A DNA stretch of 64,000 bases from Scolanthus callimorphus (GCA_033964015.1 CM066923.1:7677978-7741977); one strand, 5' to 3'; counted from the stretch's first letter, positions 1-11,084 are shown. Translations and numbers: made by a program. The notes: generated by a model not told the origin, from the letters alone.

Positions 1-485
1 AGCCAGGCGCGATTAAAGTGTTTCTAGGCGCAAGGTGGCGTTAGAAAAGCTAACGCTTGTAAAAAACACATGTACGTTTTCGCGTGAGAGGTCACATGTA
101 GATGTAGATGTGTTGTAGATGTGTTTATTCGACACTCTAGCAGTCAAGACTGAATTACAGTGCGAGTCAGAGCGGACAAGGCAATAAGTGTGAACAAACA
201 TTACAAATATTTTATGGATACGAAGTCCCCAAGACGTGTATGTGTACTTTGTTTCTCAGACCTACTGGGGCCAGACCTCAGGCAGTAGCCATGATGGACA
301 GTTGAATTCTATTTTGTAGAAAGTTTAGGGGCTGCGTGCCTCTCGCTTTGTACATTTGTCCCAAGAGTTTATGGCTCATTTTGGGGACTTCCTCAAATTT
401 AAAAGTTTTTTACCAGGGATCAAGGCATTTCAATTTTTCTGATCTGCTATCTAAAAGTGATCATGTTTTTTTTTTCTGATTTAAG
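1..485. other. Intron or upstream sequence, no exon recognised
   Basis: No coding exon that I can support. The stretch precedes a 3' splice site (pyrimidine-rich tract then AG at 484-485), so it is probably intronic to the nuclease-like gene whose last exons follow. Confidence 0.4.
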
Positions 486-578
486 ATATGCAAGGAAGAA
501 GCAGAATTGCTCGATGGGCTGAAAGACCATTTCTACAGCCCCTTGAACACTCTGAAAAGTGCCTACAAACAAGTAATG
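486..578 (+). CDS. Penultimate exon of an EEP-fold nuclease/phosphodiesterase (PDE12/Angel-like)
   Basis: The 93-bp exon is flanked by a polypyrimidine tract plus AG at 484-485 and a GTAAGG donor at 579. It is exactly 31 codons in phase 0 at both ends and encodes a segment ending FYSPLNTLKSAYKQVM. Residues like LKSAY followed a little later by a T.DYIWY motif are characteristic of the C-terminal half of the endonuclease/exonuclease/phosphatase domain in the CCR4/Angel/2',5'-phosphodiesterase group, which hydrolyses RNA 3' ends, poly(A) or 2-5A. It joins in frame to the exon at 1461. The rest of the gene lies to the left of the window. Which subfamily it belongs to is not certain from about 98 residues. 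Confidence 0.6.
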
Positions 579-1460
579 GTAAGGAAGATATTTTTCTTTC
601 ATTCTAGGAATACTGAAGTCTTTCAATATAGTTACCCTACTTACAGCCTGTCGTCCATATAGAATGGAAAAGCCAGAGTTTACATCCATAACGTAGCCTA
701 CATGTACATGTACATCTAAAACAGAATTAGTTTTTTGCCAGGACCAAAATTTTGAATAGGGAAGTAAAAAAAACCCTGTTGAGGACCTGTGAACCATTCG
801 CTGAGGACGCCTTAGTTTAGTTACTATTTAATCATGATTGGTCCAACCTTCGTTCTACCAAACAAAGAAAGCTTTGTGACGCAGCTGGTGAGTTCTTACA
901 CTGGAGATGAGCAGAAAGTCCTGGAAATCTTTCTGTATGAGCAAAAAACTCGAAATTCGAAGATTTTTAATGAATTCTTCAGCTTTTTGTGACGAAAATA
1001 TTAAAACTCATATACTATTATCAAACTTCTAACACTTTCCTGCAATTGGTGTATTTTCCACGCCTTATGCCAAAGTAAAATGTTGGCTTGTCCAACGTAG
1101 CATCAGTAACTAGGAAGTAGAACAATGAATGTGGGATCGATCAATTACATGGATGCATCCATACCAAAGGGGATGACTTATAATCTACTTTTGTTATCTC
1201 AGATATTCAAACATTTTATTCAGATAAACAAATACTGGAATTCAAACATTTATTCAGATAAAGAAATACTGGAATCCGGATTCTTTGAGAGTTATGGAAT
1301 CCGGAATACAAGATCTGCTTGGATTACCTTACATGGGGCGATTTATGTGTTCAACAATATCTAAATGATGCGGCCGTCTAGACGATGTAAATTTGGCTTT
1401 TCACACTCTCGCAAAATTTCCCCTGCAATATTTCTTTGATCCTGATCACTTTGTTTGCAG
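579..1460 (+). other. Intron between the two nuclease exons
   Basis: A GT...AG intron of 882 bp with phase 0 at both ends. Inside, 1206-1240 and 1241-1274 are an imperfect tandem duplication of about 34 bp. Nothing else is recognised. Confidence 0.55.
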
Positions 1461-1661
1461 GAAGCGGATTCAGCTTTCACTTCATACAATCTCAAGAAAG
1501 GTTCAACCCTCGACTACATTTGGTACTCTTCTGATTCACTAAACCCAGTCTCCGTTCTAGAGATGCCCAGCCCGGACAGCCTTCGGCCCCAAGGAGTAAT
1601 GCCAAGCAATATCTACCCTTCGGATCACTTCTCGCTCATGGCTCATCTGGCTTTTAAATAG
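1461..1661 (+). CDS. Terminal exon of an EEP-fold nuclease/phosphodiesterase (PDE12/Angel-like)
   Basis: The exon starts after a TTTGCAG acceptor at 1460 and ends at a TAG stop at 1659-1661. It carries the end of the catalytic domain: a TLDYIWYSSD strand, in which the family has a conserved Asp, then a variable loop, then YPSDHFSLMAHLAF. The SDH motif supplies the catalytic His near the C-terminus of exonuclease/endonuclease/phosphatase enzymes. The protein stops about 10 residues later, the usual end in Angel, CCR4 and PDE12 relatives. The reading frame is continuous across the predicted splice. I read this as an intact 3' end of a conserved gene; target RNA and compartment (PDE12 is mitochondrial, Angel/CCR4 are nuclear or cytosolic) cannot be decided here. 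Confidence 0.65.
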   Translation, partial: EADSAFTSYNLKKGSTLDYIWYSSDSLNPVSVLEMPSPDSLRPQGVMPSNIYPSDHFSLMAHLAFK

Positions 1662-1784
1662 TATCAAAAAATAGCCAGTCCCCTTGTGACTCAAAAGGGC
1701 TGATTTGGTAAATAGTATTTGTATTGGAATGGGTGCAACACTATCGGATGATAAAAATTGGGGTCTGTTTCGTCTTCAGTAAAA

Positions 1785-2113
1785 TGGCTGATTGCATTTT
1801 TAAACTGCACGGGGGGGGGGGGGGGGGGGGAGAGAAATTCCCTTATAAAGACCCCCTCCCCTGGATTTCCACTCATGAAACGGACCCCCTCCCCTGGAAT
1901 TTCCAACCTCATAAAGGATCCCCTCCCTTGGAATTTCCATTTCATTCTGGCACAAAACCCTGGAAAATCTATTTTGGGATAAAATGTCCCTGGAAAGTCA
2001 ACTTTTTTACCCCTCCCCCTTGGAATTTCCAGTCTCCAGACCCCCTGGAAACTTTTCAGTAGGTGCTCCCCCCCCCCCCCCCCCCCCGTTGCGGTTTAAA
2101 AATGCAATCAGCC
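1785..2113. mobile_element. MITE-like element with G-run/C-run terminal repeats
   Basis: The terminal inverted repeats are 1785-1810 and 2091-2113 (core GGCTGATTGCATTTTTAAAC). They are followed inward by a run of exactly 20 G (1811-1830) and a mirrored run of exactly 20 C (2068-2087). The interior contains about five imperfect units built around CCCCTCCCCTGGAATTTCC. It is non-coding; open frames across it are low-complexity artefacts. It abuts the minus-strand exon at about 2114-2316. Confidence 0.6.
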
Positions 2114-2316
2114 AATTGGGATTACTTTTGCAATTTTGGGTTTCTCAGGAAAAGTTCCACAATTGAAAGAAGTATTAAGAAGAAATCCGCCAGCAGTTCG
2201 AGTAAGCAGTGCGGAACAAAAATCTTGTACCAAGATCATTTGCATTGAATTGTAAACTTCTTTGAGTCTGTTTTCAATATCTTGTGAAAAGAATCCTTTT
2301 CTAATAACACCAAACA
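2114..2316 (-). CDS. Possible internal exon of an unrecognised gene (downstream exon)
   Basis: On the minus strand an acceptor (TTTTCAG ending at 2317) opens a frame containing FGVIRKGFFSQDIENRLKEV and then LVQDFCSALLTRTAGG. It is not low-complexity and looks protein-like. It begins with the two bases needed to finish the codon left open by the exon at 2561-2683, so the pair is splice-phase consistent. I do not recognise the family. The 3' end is uncertain because the frame runs directly into the G/C-run element at 1785-2113, suggesting either a missed donor or an exon damaged by insertion. Confidence 0.3.
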
Positions 2317-2560
2317 CTGAAAACGAAATTCAGAGTTCTTACAAAACACTGGGAAATGGTAGTGGAATGAAATTGACAACGTTTGTTTTCTTGCACTTTT
2401 TTAGATTTTTACAGGCTCCAATGGGCATTTTTTTGTTGTTGTTACTACAGTTAATGACTAACACCTATAGCTTCTCGATAATGCTTGAACAGAATCTGAA
2501 TATCTTTAATATTACTAAGAATGGATTGAAATTGAACTTTTAGTACACTGGATAGCTTAC

Positions 2561-2683
2561 CATACTCTGGTACAAGATTTTGTCCTCCAAAATGTAAAAT
2601 TGCTCTATATTTAAATGGATTTCCTCTTAAATATTCATTAACTAATGGAACTGTTAAAATATTTCTTGCACACTTTAAAAGAA
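2561..2683 (-). CDS. Possible internal exon of an unrecognised gene (upstream exon)
   Basis: Minus-strand frame containing LKCARNILTVPLVNEYLRGN and ending at a GTAAGC donor (complement of 2555-2560) in phase 1. The upstream AG at 2684-2685 is a plausible acceptor. It joins in phase to the exon at 2114-2316 across a 244-bp intron. The helical, leucine-rich character would suit a large scaffold or ligase-type protein, but I cannot name it. No other exon of this gene was found upstream to 2940, where the CD39-like sequence ends. Confidence 0.3.
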
Positions 2684-2939
2684 CTTGACAGGAATACTTA
2701 ACCATGAGATTTGTTGGATGGCAATGCAAGGATCTCCTTTGTGACCTCAGTGGACAGCATGGAAAACGAAAGAAACATTAGTGCCCCCCCTCCCTCCTTA
2801 GTGTCCTTAGTCGTCTTGTCTCGGAAGACATGCATGTATTACCTGAATTTTAACATAGCAGGTTTAACATTTATCCCAACCACTCGCCTACAGTTCCCAC
2901 CATCAGCAATTCTTCCAATTTGAAAGCAACTTTCAACTT

Positions 2940-4266
2940 TTAATCTACCGCCAGAAGATTCATATTCGTCAGGATTCCACCCAAAGCAGGATTCATCTTT
3001 CTACCGTTGATTTCCCTAATTATTTTTATTTCCTGGTTCTTGTCCATGTGGTACGCCTCTGTCATCAGCACGTACAAATAATTCGCATTGAGGCAATCGA
3101 TCACCCCAGGCGAAATGTCCTTTTCCTCATCGGAGAATTTGGCGGGAGTCTGAGAATTTTTGGCGGGAATCTGAGAGTTTTTAGCGTGAATCTCATACTT
3201 TTTGGCGGGAATTGTTTCGGTGACAGAGTTTCGTGTGCGTTCATCCGCTTCAGCAAGAAAATCTTCTTCATCTGCGCCACATGAACGTCTCGTCAGAGCG
3301 TCGAGTTTTGACGGAGTCAGCACGTGATCACAGTCATAACATCCTAGTGAATCCATAAGCATCGCGATATTGTCGAAAGCCACGAATCGCCCCTTAAAAG
3401 GAGTTTTCAAAAAAGGACAACCTCTGAGTTTACTACATAATTTAAGATACACTTTATGCACTAATCTCCTGCACTCTGCGACATCGCCAGTTCCAACAAT
3501 GTATCCGTGTTCCATATTTTTCCTAACGAATTTTTCTCTCAGTCCTTTAGGTCCGCACGGACTTCTAGTCTCGGTTTGTTTCGGCTTCGAAATTTCATCG
3601 AAGTATTTTTGAGGTTCAAACTTTCAGTTCCTTCGATAAAACTGGACGTTTTTATGAAATGAGTGAAGTGCTTTATCGTTGTTAAACTACTGACTTCACC
3701 ATCAAAAATATTCTGCTCAAACGAGAGCTCGGATTTCAAGTTCCCGTCAAAGCTCAAAACGCCCACTGTTTTCTTGACTCCTTTTTTCGCGAATTTTCCG
3801 AGTAGAAAATTCACCGTGATCCATTGCGAAAGACCTTTGGTATACGGTGTATCTGATAGCACGCTGAACGAATTCGCCATAAACGGTACCGTCTTGTTTG
3901 TGAATAGAGCATTCACTTTATTCAAGACCTTTAACCAACCTATTGGATATTCTGCTTTCACCTCCGGTGGAAGTGAAAAAAATATTGGACTGCTTATCTG
4001 ATTTTCTCTCGGAATGACTTTTTCAGCAGCTCTTACAAGCTCCAAGACGAGGTTGTTAATTGTGACACTGTTTCGGAGCAGTTTTTCGACGTCGTAGGTA
4101 ATTTCACTTGGATTCGTTTCAATCTGAGTGACATCTCGAGGCTTCAGAATGGTGTTCTTTTTCCGCTTGAATTTATAGACAAAGAGTTTCAGACAACTTT
4201 GCTGCCCCTGAGGTGTGATCAACAAGGCGTATTCTGTGCATGGAGGTATGCAAGGAGTTATTTTTC
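2940..4266 (-). pseudogene. Divergent CD39-like NTPDase (GDA1/CD39 family), frameshifted
   Basis: GDA1/CD39 enzymes hydrolyse nucleoside tri- and diphosphates outside the cell or in the secretory pathway. The minus-strand exon opens after an ATTTTTCAG acceptor (exon from 4266) and reads with 228 codons open to 3539; a second frame covers about 3625-2940. Family hallmarks seen in order are LFVYKF after the usual position of ACR1, SQWITVNFLLGKF, TVGVLSFDGN at the ACR4 position, then in the second frame SPCGPKG, VGTGDVAECR, GRFVAFDNI and DCLNANYLYVLMTEAY. The frame switch lies at about 3560-3626. Catalytic motifs are eroded: the ACR1 DAGSSGT-type loop is replaced by TPQGQQSC and the ACR4 DLGGAS-type loop by SFDGN. 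There is no C-terminal membrane helix before the stop at 2940. Members normally have many introns; here over 1.3 kb is uninterrupted, so a retrocopy-derived or degenerate gene is likely. A sequencing indel could explain the frameshift but not the motif loss. Confidence 0.65.
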
Positions 4267-4435
4267 CTGAAAAATAAAATTATTTCCAAGTTTAGGGATT
4301 TTTGGCCCACTATTCCATTTAATTTTTGAAACGTGGTTAGATATATGTGGGCGTTTTTGTCAATGCCAACCCGTGCGTAACGCGGGCTACCCGTGTAGGT
4401 ATTTCCGGGCTGTGGCCCAAAACAAAGATGGTTTC

Positions 4436-4603
4436 ATTAGCATCTATAGAACCATAACTCCATAATAATAATAACTCCATGATAGAACGAAGCTATATGA
4501 ATGATAAAAACGACCATTCTGAAAAGGCATCGACCGTTCACAGAAATGGCAACGACCGTTCTAAAAGGCATCGACCGTTTACGAAAGGGAAATGCGCGGA
4601 CCC
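4436..4603 (+). repeat. Dispersed repeat, second copy at 52828-52982
   Basis: Begins AGCATCTATAGAAC and contains tandem phrases such as GGCATCGACCGTT and GGCAACGACCGTT. A second, well conserved copy lies at 52828-52982. No ORF supported. Confidence 0.6.
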
Positions 4604-4611
4604 GAATTTAC

Positions 4612-6049
4612 AGGGGGGTGAAGGGGGGGTTGCGATCACGAATCACGAACCGATTTTTCGTTATTTCACGGATTACGGTTTTCATGAATCACGGAAGTAA
4701 AATCTTAAAAACGATTATGCAAGTTGTGTTTTAAATAAATATAGTGATAAAAGTAGAAAAGCAGAACAGATACTCCAAAATAAGAGGGCGCGTACTGAGC
4801 GGAGTAAGAGGGCGTTCAAGGTCGCGTTTACTGAAATGGCGCAGTAAAAGTTAATATTTGAGACCATTTTGGTTCGAAATTTTTTTCGCGTCCAGTTTTG
4901 CTGCTCGATGTTTTTTCCCTAGAACGTGACGTCTGTGCTCGATTTTTTTCCTGATAATTCTTTTGATGGTTTGAGATATCACTTAAATTATTCGCCATCA
5001 AAACGACAATTGATCACAATTCAATAAAGTACGATTTCAAGCTCTCCTGTTATTTTATCATTTCGCGAAATTGGTTTCCTCATAGCATCCAGATTAGTTC
5101 AGGTTTTTGATCACCGGATTTAGGATTTTCGCTATTATGAAGATGTTCGGTTCAGTACCGAGCTTGCTTGTATGTTTCTGGATGCGCGCGAAGCGCGCTG
5201 CAATTTTGAAAATCAAACTACGCCGTTAATGAAATTATTATTTCTGGGACACGAAAGTCACGGTGAAGAAATGGAGTCACGGAAGAAAACAATAGATATT
5301 TTCCGAAATTAAACATAGCCCAGTACGATGTTTTAGTTTCTAAATGCTACACCAAAGTATCCTCTTTGTGCGCGCAAAGCGCGTGGCAAATTTTGGAAAA
5401 GTCCAGGAGTAAATGAGAACTTGGTGTTTCACGAATTGCGCTTCCTATGCTAAACCTTTTACTGTTTGCTGATTCTAAAGTTCTAAAGTTCTTTATAGCG
5501 TGACGCTAATGCAAGATATTTTGGGGCGCACGCTTCAAAGGCGGCGCAGGTGGGCAGGCGCCTGCATTGATGTTTTTGCAGGCGCGGCGGTCAACTTGAA
5601 CGCTTCGATGGTGCGACAGGACCTCACTTCTTCAGGCAACAGATTCCATGATCTGATCGTTCTTGGGAAGAAGGAGGTCCCGTATGCGTTTAAGCTGATA
5701 GTAAATTTACCCAATTTAAAAGGACATTTTAATGTTGTAGATAGCGAGCGCGCAGCACGAGCCGACCAAAAAAACAATCTATTTATAAGGACGTCAGGTT
5801 CCCTAAAAAGTAGTCAGGAGAGAATGAGCCTGCTCGATATTGGTCCAAATGGTCCGTCTCTAATGACCAGCTTTCGCATTTCACGAATCTCTAGGCCTGT
5901 AATCACGAGTCACGTGAGAGAAATTCGTAAAATCACGGGTCACGAGGGCATGCGATTTCACGGATCACGGCAATAATTTTCCTGTTTTCACGAGTCACGG
6001 AGCAAATTTGGGGTGAATCACGGATCACGGAGAACCCCTTCACCACCCT
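4612..6049. mobile_element. hAT-like non-autonomous DNA transposon, 1.44 kb
   Basis: An exact 8-bp direct repeat GAATTTAC flanks the element (4604-4611 and 6050-6057). Ends are imperfect inverted repeats, AGGGGGGTGAAGGG on the left and the complement of CTTCACCACCCT on the right. Subterminal regions are packed with short repeats of the type ATCACGGATCACGG on both sides (about 4632-4695 and 5886-6032). Eight-base duplications and subterminal repeats are typical of hAT elements. No transposase is encoded; a LINE scrap sits inside at 5535-5777. Confidence 0.7.
5535..5777 (-). mobile_element. LINE reverse-transcriptase C-terminal fragment
   Basis: The minus-strand frame contains LNAYGTSFFPRTIRSWNLLP followed by EEVRSCRTIEAFK. 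This SFFPR...WN.LP block is the very common extreme C-terminus of ORF2 proteins in CR1/L2/Jockey-type non-LTR retrotransposons. Only about 80 residues remain, with neither the RT palm nor the endonuclease. It lies inside the hAT-like element at 4612-6049, so it was captured by it or inserted into it. Confidence 0.6.
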
Positions 6050-6811
6050 GAATTTACGCAGGTCGAATGCGATTACCTTGAACTCCGAAGAAGGCAGCCT
6101 CTGATGGAGCGACTGCATATAGAAGTACACACAGAATGAGCACAAGGAATCCCATTGTAACGTCTTTTCTACACTAAAATAAAAAAAAAAATAGTGTAAG
6201 TCGCACTCTCATTTTTGTGGGTACTACCGCTTTGGAAGACAGGATTTGTTCGCTTCTTAACATGTCTTTCTTTAATTTGACGTAACATTTTTTTACGGAA
6301 TCTACGAATTTGAAAATTACGAAGTCTACTTTCTATTTCTTTTCTTTGTGAAAATTTGAGATATTCAAATTTATTATACGACTGTGACGTCATGTCATCA
6401 TATAAAGTCAAAACCAAATGAATGATGTCTTCACGCTAATTTATCATTTTGTGTTTGTCTTTTGCCAACCCTAAATTTCAATAATTTCCCACAAATTTCT
6501 AGATTACCCGTTCGGTAAATCAAAAAGCACTTAGACCTGTTACTAATCTGATTACTGTGATTTTTAAAATATGCGAACTCACACGTACTTTAACATTCCG
6601 AACGTAAAACTGCGTTTTGGCTTCCGTTCATCAAACCTTTTAAGAGAGTCGTATGGATTTGTTTTCCAAATTTCGTTTGCATTTTATAGAAGAAAAATTG
6701 GTTTTAAGGCCTACCTCGTCCTTGTTCAAAAACTCCCAAAGCCTGCGTAAAATCACCCAGATCTGTTAACTTGTTTGTTTGACAGAATAGAAGCCAAACC
6801 GTGTTTTGTTA
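6050..6811. other. Non-coding, A/T-rich, no gene seen
   Basis: No supported coding sequence. 6540-6640 resembles sequence at 57500-57790 (a TGCGTTTTGGCTTCCGT phrase), pointing to an old dispersed repeat. Confidence 0.4.
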
Positions 6812-7132
6812 GGCCAGTTTTAGACGTCGAACGTAATTCTGTCGCGCTAAATAGATTAGGTTCATTAGCCAGTAAAAACAAGTAATTTCGATAGGAGTGA
6901 TTTTATGAGGTTAGTATAGCATGTCTGGCGAATTGAGAAGATCTCAGCCCTGATTTTAAAAGCGCTGGAAGGATTCAAAATTTTAATTTAGCACGGCAGT
7001 AGCACGGCGTTGGCACGGCAGATAGTGCCGTTCCTAATGCAAATGAGCTCAAGACAATAGCTCTAACTAACCAAACAATAGGAAATTGACATTTAGTGCG
7101 ACAAGAATTAAGTTCGACGTCTAAAACTAGCC
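6812..7132. mobile_element. PIF/Harbinger-like MITE, 321 bp
   Basis: Inverted repeats of about 41 bp begin GGCCAGTTTTAGACGTCGAA at 6812; the right end is the complement ending 7132. TTA is present on both sides (6809-6811 and 7133-7135). A three-base TTA/TAA duplication with GG-starting ends is the signature of PIF/Harbinger elements. No ORF. Confidence 0.65.
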
Positions 7133-7674
7133 TTAATTGGATTGTAAGTCAGCTTTGAGGCAATTGAATTGTTTTCAGGAATGAAACATAATATGTCGTC
7201 GCAGTTTATAGTGTTCTATGCGTAAAATACTAATGTGATCGACAATTTCTCCGGATGAACACGAACACAAACAAACGCGCCCTAGATTAATAGTAATCCT
7301 AATACAAGAAACTGCAGAAAACAAAATCGTCAGAGCAATGTTTTTTTAACTAGGGAGAAAACATTTAAACACAGTTATGCAACCTCGTTAAAACCTTCCG
7401 CGAGGAATTACATCTCCCCTTATTTAACTGAATGTATAAACACCATTTTAAAAATGTTATGATTATCATTAATAAATATAAAAAATAATAGTTAAAACAT
7501 TTGTTTCGCTACGTTACCGTTAAATGGCTTTCTTTCTTGCTGTGGAGGAACTATGTTATTCGAGGTAAACACTCGAGGTAAACACTGTTGGAATTTAGCT
7601 GTTTCATGATGAACTTTTCGATTTTGTTGTGCGATAGAACAGAGGTGGCATATCAACAGGTGGCCGTAGTGTTT

Positions 7675-7835
7675 AATTAAGGAGCCTGTGTCAGCCGCCA
7701 TTTTGACACCATAGCAACACACCAAGTCGGAGAAAGCATCCATTTCCGCAGTCCACTTCGCTGATTTCGAGAATACAGAGCAATTTTCTCGATTGAATTT
7801 GTCAAATCAAATTTGAAACTTTGTTTTTAGATATT
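7675..7835 (-). repeat. Dispersed repeat family R1, copy 1
   Basis: The minus strand contains ATGGATGCTTTCTCCGACTT and AAAATGGCGGCTGACACAGG. Related copies on the plus strand are 11085-11728 (interrupted), 25900-26130 and 59860-60090. The ATG-starting frame is short and not conserved between copies, so I treat it as a repeat, not a gene. Confidence 0.6.
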
Positions 7836-8539
7836 GATTTAGAGATTTCTACACGTAATTTGTCTTCTGGTATCGAGCGAAAACAATATTACAAAGGAGT
7901 CGCTGACACGGGCTCGTGTGGTTCCTATAAAATCCGAGAAAAGGATGTGCAATTTCACAAGGGAAAAGAACAGCTATGTTTTCTTATCGCGCGCGTTGAC
8001 GTTGAAAAGGGGGTCCGTTTTGGTCAAGATACATATATTATTAAAATATTTAGGCCAAACTATCGCCAAAGGGTTGCCTTGAACGTTCATTAAGTTTGAT
8101 ATTTTTCATGCATTTCTTTCAAAAGTTATGAGCAAATATCTGTTTTCCTCAGTCTTTATAGGTACCCACCCAACTAAGGTTTGGTTTACAAAAAGAAACT
8201 TGTGCGAGAGCTAGAATTCCAAGGATTGGCGAAATACAGTTTTGACCTGTAAAATATTTCATATTTAAAGGCTCAATTATAATTTTAAGGAAAATCGTTA
8301 AATCTTATATAACTGCTTCCTACTTTGGCTATTTTCACAATGACTTGCGAAAACTGAAAAGGAAACTTTTGAATTTCGAGGAATTGGAATCAAATATTTT
8401 CCTCTTCGATGCGGTTGTAGTATTTCTTGAGATATCCTCGCCTGCGGCTCGTGAGTCTGAAACATTTTAATGACGTAAAGCGTGGGAAATAAGAGTACAT
8501 ACCACTGTAACTGAACCCTGAAAATTTGTTAATTTTACC

Positions 8540-8934
8540 ATTGCTGGATTTCATACCGCGAGTGCCTGGGGCGAATCGGTTAATTTGACGATTATCCGTT
8601 CAAGACCCACATAAGGAGAAAGGGCGTGCTGAACTGTACAAAATATCCCCAAGCTTGGTATTAATAGAGCAAATATTGATCGAGAAACAGACATTCAAAA
8701 AGTCTAAAAGTTTACAAGGTTTGTGTGAAAGCCGGACGCGGGCGTCAAACCGCTTATTGAAATTCCGGCATCTTGGAATGACTGTATCTCGATCGGAATT
8801 TACAAATCAACGCCAAACTTTAGGATAATTTTTCTATAGTATGAATATGATCGTCCTCTTTATGTGTATCTCGTTTCGATAATGGTAATATTAAGAGATT
8901 CGCCCCAGGCACTCACGGTATGAAATCCGGCAAT
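8540..8934. mobile_element. MITE with 39-bp inverted repeats
   Basis: Left end 8540-8578 (ATTGCTGGATTTCATACCG...) is the inverted partner of 8897-8934. The interior is non-coding. Confidence 0.6.
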
Positions 8935-8950
8935 AACAGTTAGCTTAAAC

Positions 8951-9087
8951 AGGCCATGTTCGAATTACGCTCCAATGCCTACAAACAATAACCTCAAGTC
9001 GAGGCTCTCTTCTAAAATTACTCTGTAAATGTATTAGAACTTGGAGAGAGCCGATTTGGGCATTGGAGCGTAATTCGAACCCGGGCT
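8951..9087. mobile_element. Short hairpin MITE, copy 1
   Basis: Inverted ends share TTCGAATTACGCTCCAATGC. A second copy of the same family lies at 12855-13010. Confidence 0.6.
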
Positions 9088-9536
9088 ATTCGCAAAATGA
9101 TTGGCTGATTTGCCGTTCTTTAGAGAGAAAACAGAAAATGGGAGAAAGGTATATTTGCTTGTATGAGTTTTTAATTAGTGTGACGTCATCTGTGCGGAAC
9201 CTATGAAGAAACGCACGGTTGGGTTCCCTGTTTTTTCCCACCAACAATGGCACGTGCGACAAACTCTTTTAGTGCTTTTCCAGATGCAAGTCTTCTGAGA
9301 AAGTTATCCGAGTCATCCCCCTCTTGCATACCTGCCAACTCTCCAGGTTTTCCAACTCTCCAGGTTTTCTTGATCTCCCGGGAAAAAAAGTTAAACTTTC
9401 CATATATTTACTGTATGTCTCCCGGGTAAATTTCTCAGGATTTTCTCATACAGTTGTTGTATTTGAAACCGCATTTGAACATATTCATATGATAATTTGC
9501 GGTATACAAATACATACATTTCATTTTCATTTCATG

Positions 9537-10285
9537 TCTATGCCCAAGTTATACCCCGTCATGTCTAAGCCTGAGTCATCCCCCCTGTCTTGTCTATGCC
9601 AGTCATCCCCCCTGTCATGTCTATGCCTGAGTCATCCCCCCTGTCATGTCTATACCAAAGTCATCCCCCCTGTCTTGTCTATACCCAAGTCATCCCCCCT
9701 GTCATGTCTATACCTGAGTCATCCCCCCTGTCTTGTCTATACCCAAGTCATCCCCCCTGTCTTGTCTATACCCAAGTCATCCCCCCTGTCATGTCTATAC
9801 CCAAGTCATCCCCCTGTCATGTCTATACCCAAGTCACCCCCCCCTGTCATGTCTATACCCAAGTCACCCCCCTGTCATGTCTATACCCAAGTCATCCCCC
9901 CTGTCATGTCTATACCCAAGTCATCCCCCTGTCATGTCTATACCCAAGTCATCCCCCCTGTCATGTCTATACCCAAATCATCCCCCCTGTCATGTCTATG
10001 CCCAAGTCATCCCCCCTGTCATGTCTATGCCCAAGTCAATCGCCCCTGTCATGTCTATACCTGATTCATCCCCCCTGTCCTGTATATGCCCGAGTCATCC
10101 CCCTGTCTTGTCTATACCCAAGTCATCCCCCCTGTCATGTCTATGCTTAAGTCATCCCCCCTTGTCGTGTCTATGCCCGGGTCAACCCCCTTTTCATGTC
10201 TATACTTTGAGTCATCCCCCTGTCATGTCAGCGCTCGAGTCATTCCCCCTGTCATGTCTGTAACCGAGTCTTTGTACCGAGTCTT
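9537..10285. repeat. 29-bp minisatellite, about 25 units
   Basis: Tandem units of about 29 bp with consensus start ATGTCTATACCCAAGTCATC, followed by a run of 5-7 C and TGTC. All three plus-strand frames stay open for long distances because the unit lacks stops and the C-run length shifts the frame; the resulting proline/histidine repeats are artefacts of the satellite. Confidence 0.9.
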
Positions 10286-11084
10286 TGTTAGAATACCAGA
10301 ACGTTTTGTTTCACGCATAAATCTTCACTATTTATCTCAACTTCCTAAGGTATTGTTTTACAAGCTAGATATATTTTGATTTGATCTTTTTGATATGTTT
10401 TGCTTGCCATGAACAGCAACATCTTAAAAATCACATTTCTAATATATTTGATATATCTTTAAGATACAATTTATCTATGGATTTTCACAGAAATTGTATT
10501 GCATCGTTTTCCCATTTACAAATACTTTGAAATTCCTGTAATACAATAAATATAACTGAGAAAACCGTAGTGTTTTTTTGCCCGCATTTGTTTTTGTATT
10601 TTTCAAGGTAACTAAATACCAAAATAGTTTTGCTATATATTTTATGCACAGAATTGTTGCATTCATTGAAATTTGTAATGGCTTTGTTTTTTTTGTAGCT
10701 ACATTTTCTTTGACAAACGTTTCAAGTAATACCTGATAAGAAAACCCGAATTATGCGCCTAGATTGCGACGACTGTTCAAAAACTATGATGGTTATCAAA
10801 GGTTTTCCCTGCACTCAGAGCAACCACAAAACAATTTGACGAGTGCGGATACGTATTTTTACAAAAAATTGCGCAAAATATGGCCATAAGTTCTCGACTT
10901 ATACGTGTTCTCTCAAAAATGTTTTTAATCATATTATTTAAGCAATAAAAGAACTTTCCGCGTGCTCTCTGCTTTCTTACAAACACGAGGGGGATGTTGG
11001 GAGAACTGATCAAAACTTGAAAGACACAAGCCGAAGGCGTCTGCCACATGTTGTACTGGAGAGCAAAACAATTGACTGTAATCA
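10286..11084. other. Non-coding, no gene seen
   Basis: A/T-rich sequence with only short, random-looking open frames. Confidence 0.4.

Noticed and set aside
5500..5976. 158-codon plus-strand frame
   Set aside because: Antisense to the LINE reverse-transcriptase scrap and extends into hAT-like subterminal repeats.
7492..7743. Frame with MDAFSDLVCCYGVKMAADTG
   Set aside because: Belongs to dispersed repeat R1; other copies do not preserve the frame.
9324..10379. Long open frames of proline/histidine-rich repeats
   Set aside because: They arise from the 29-bp minisatellite, which lacks stops in several frames; variable C-runs change the frame between units.
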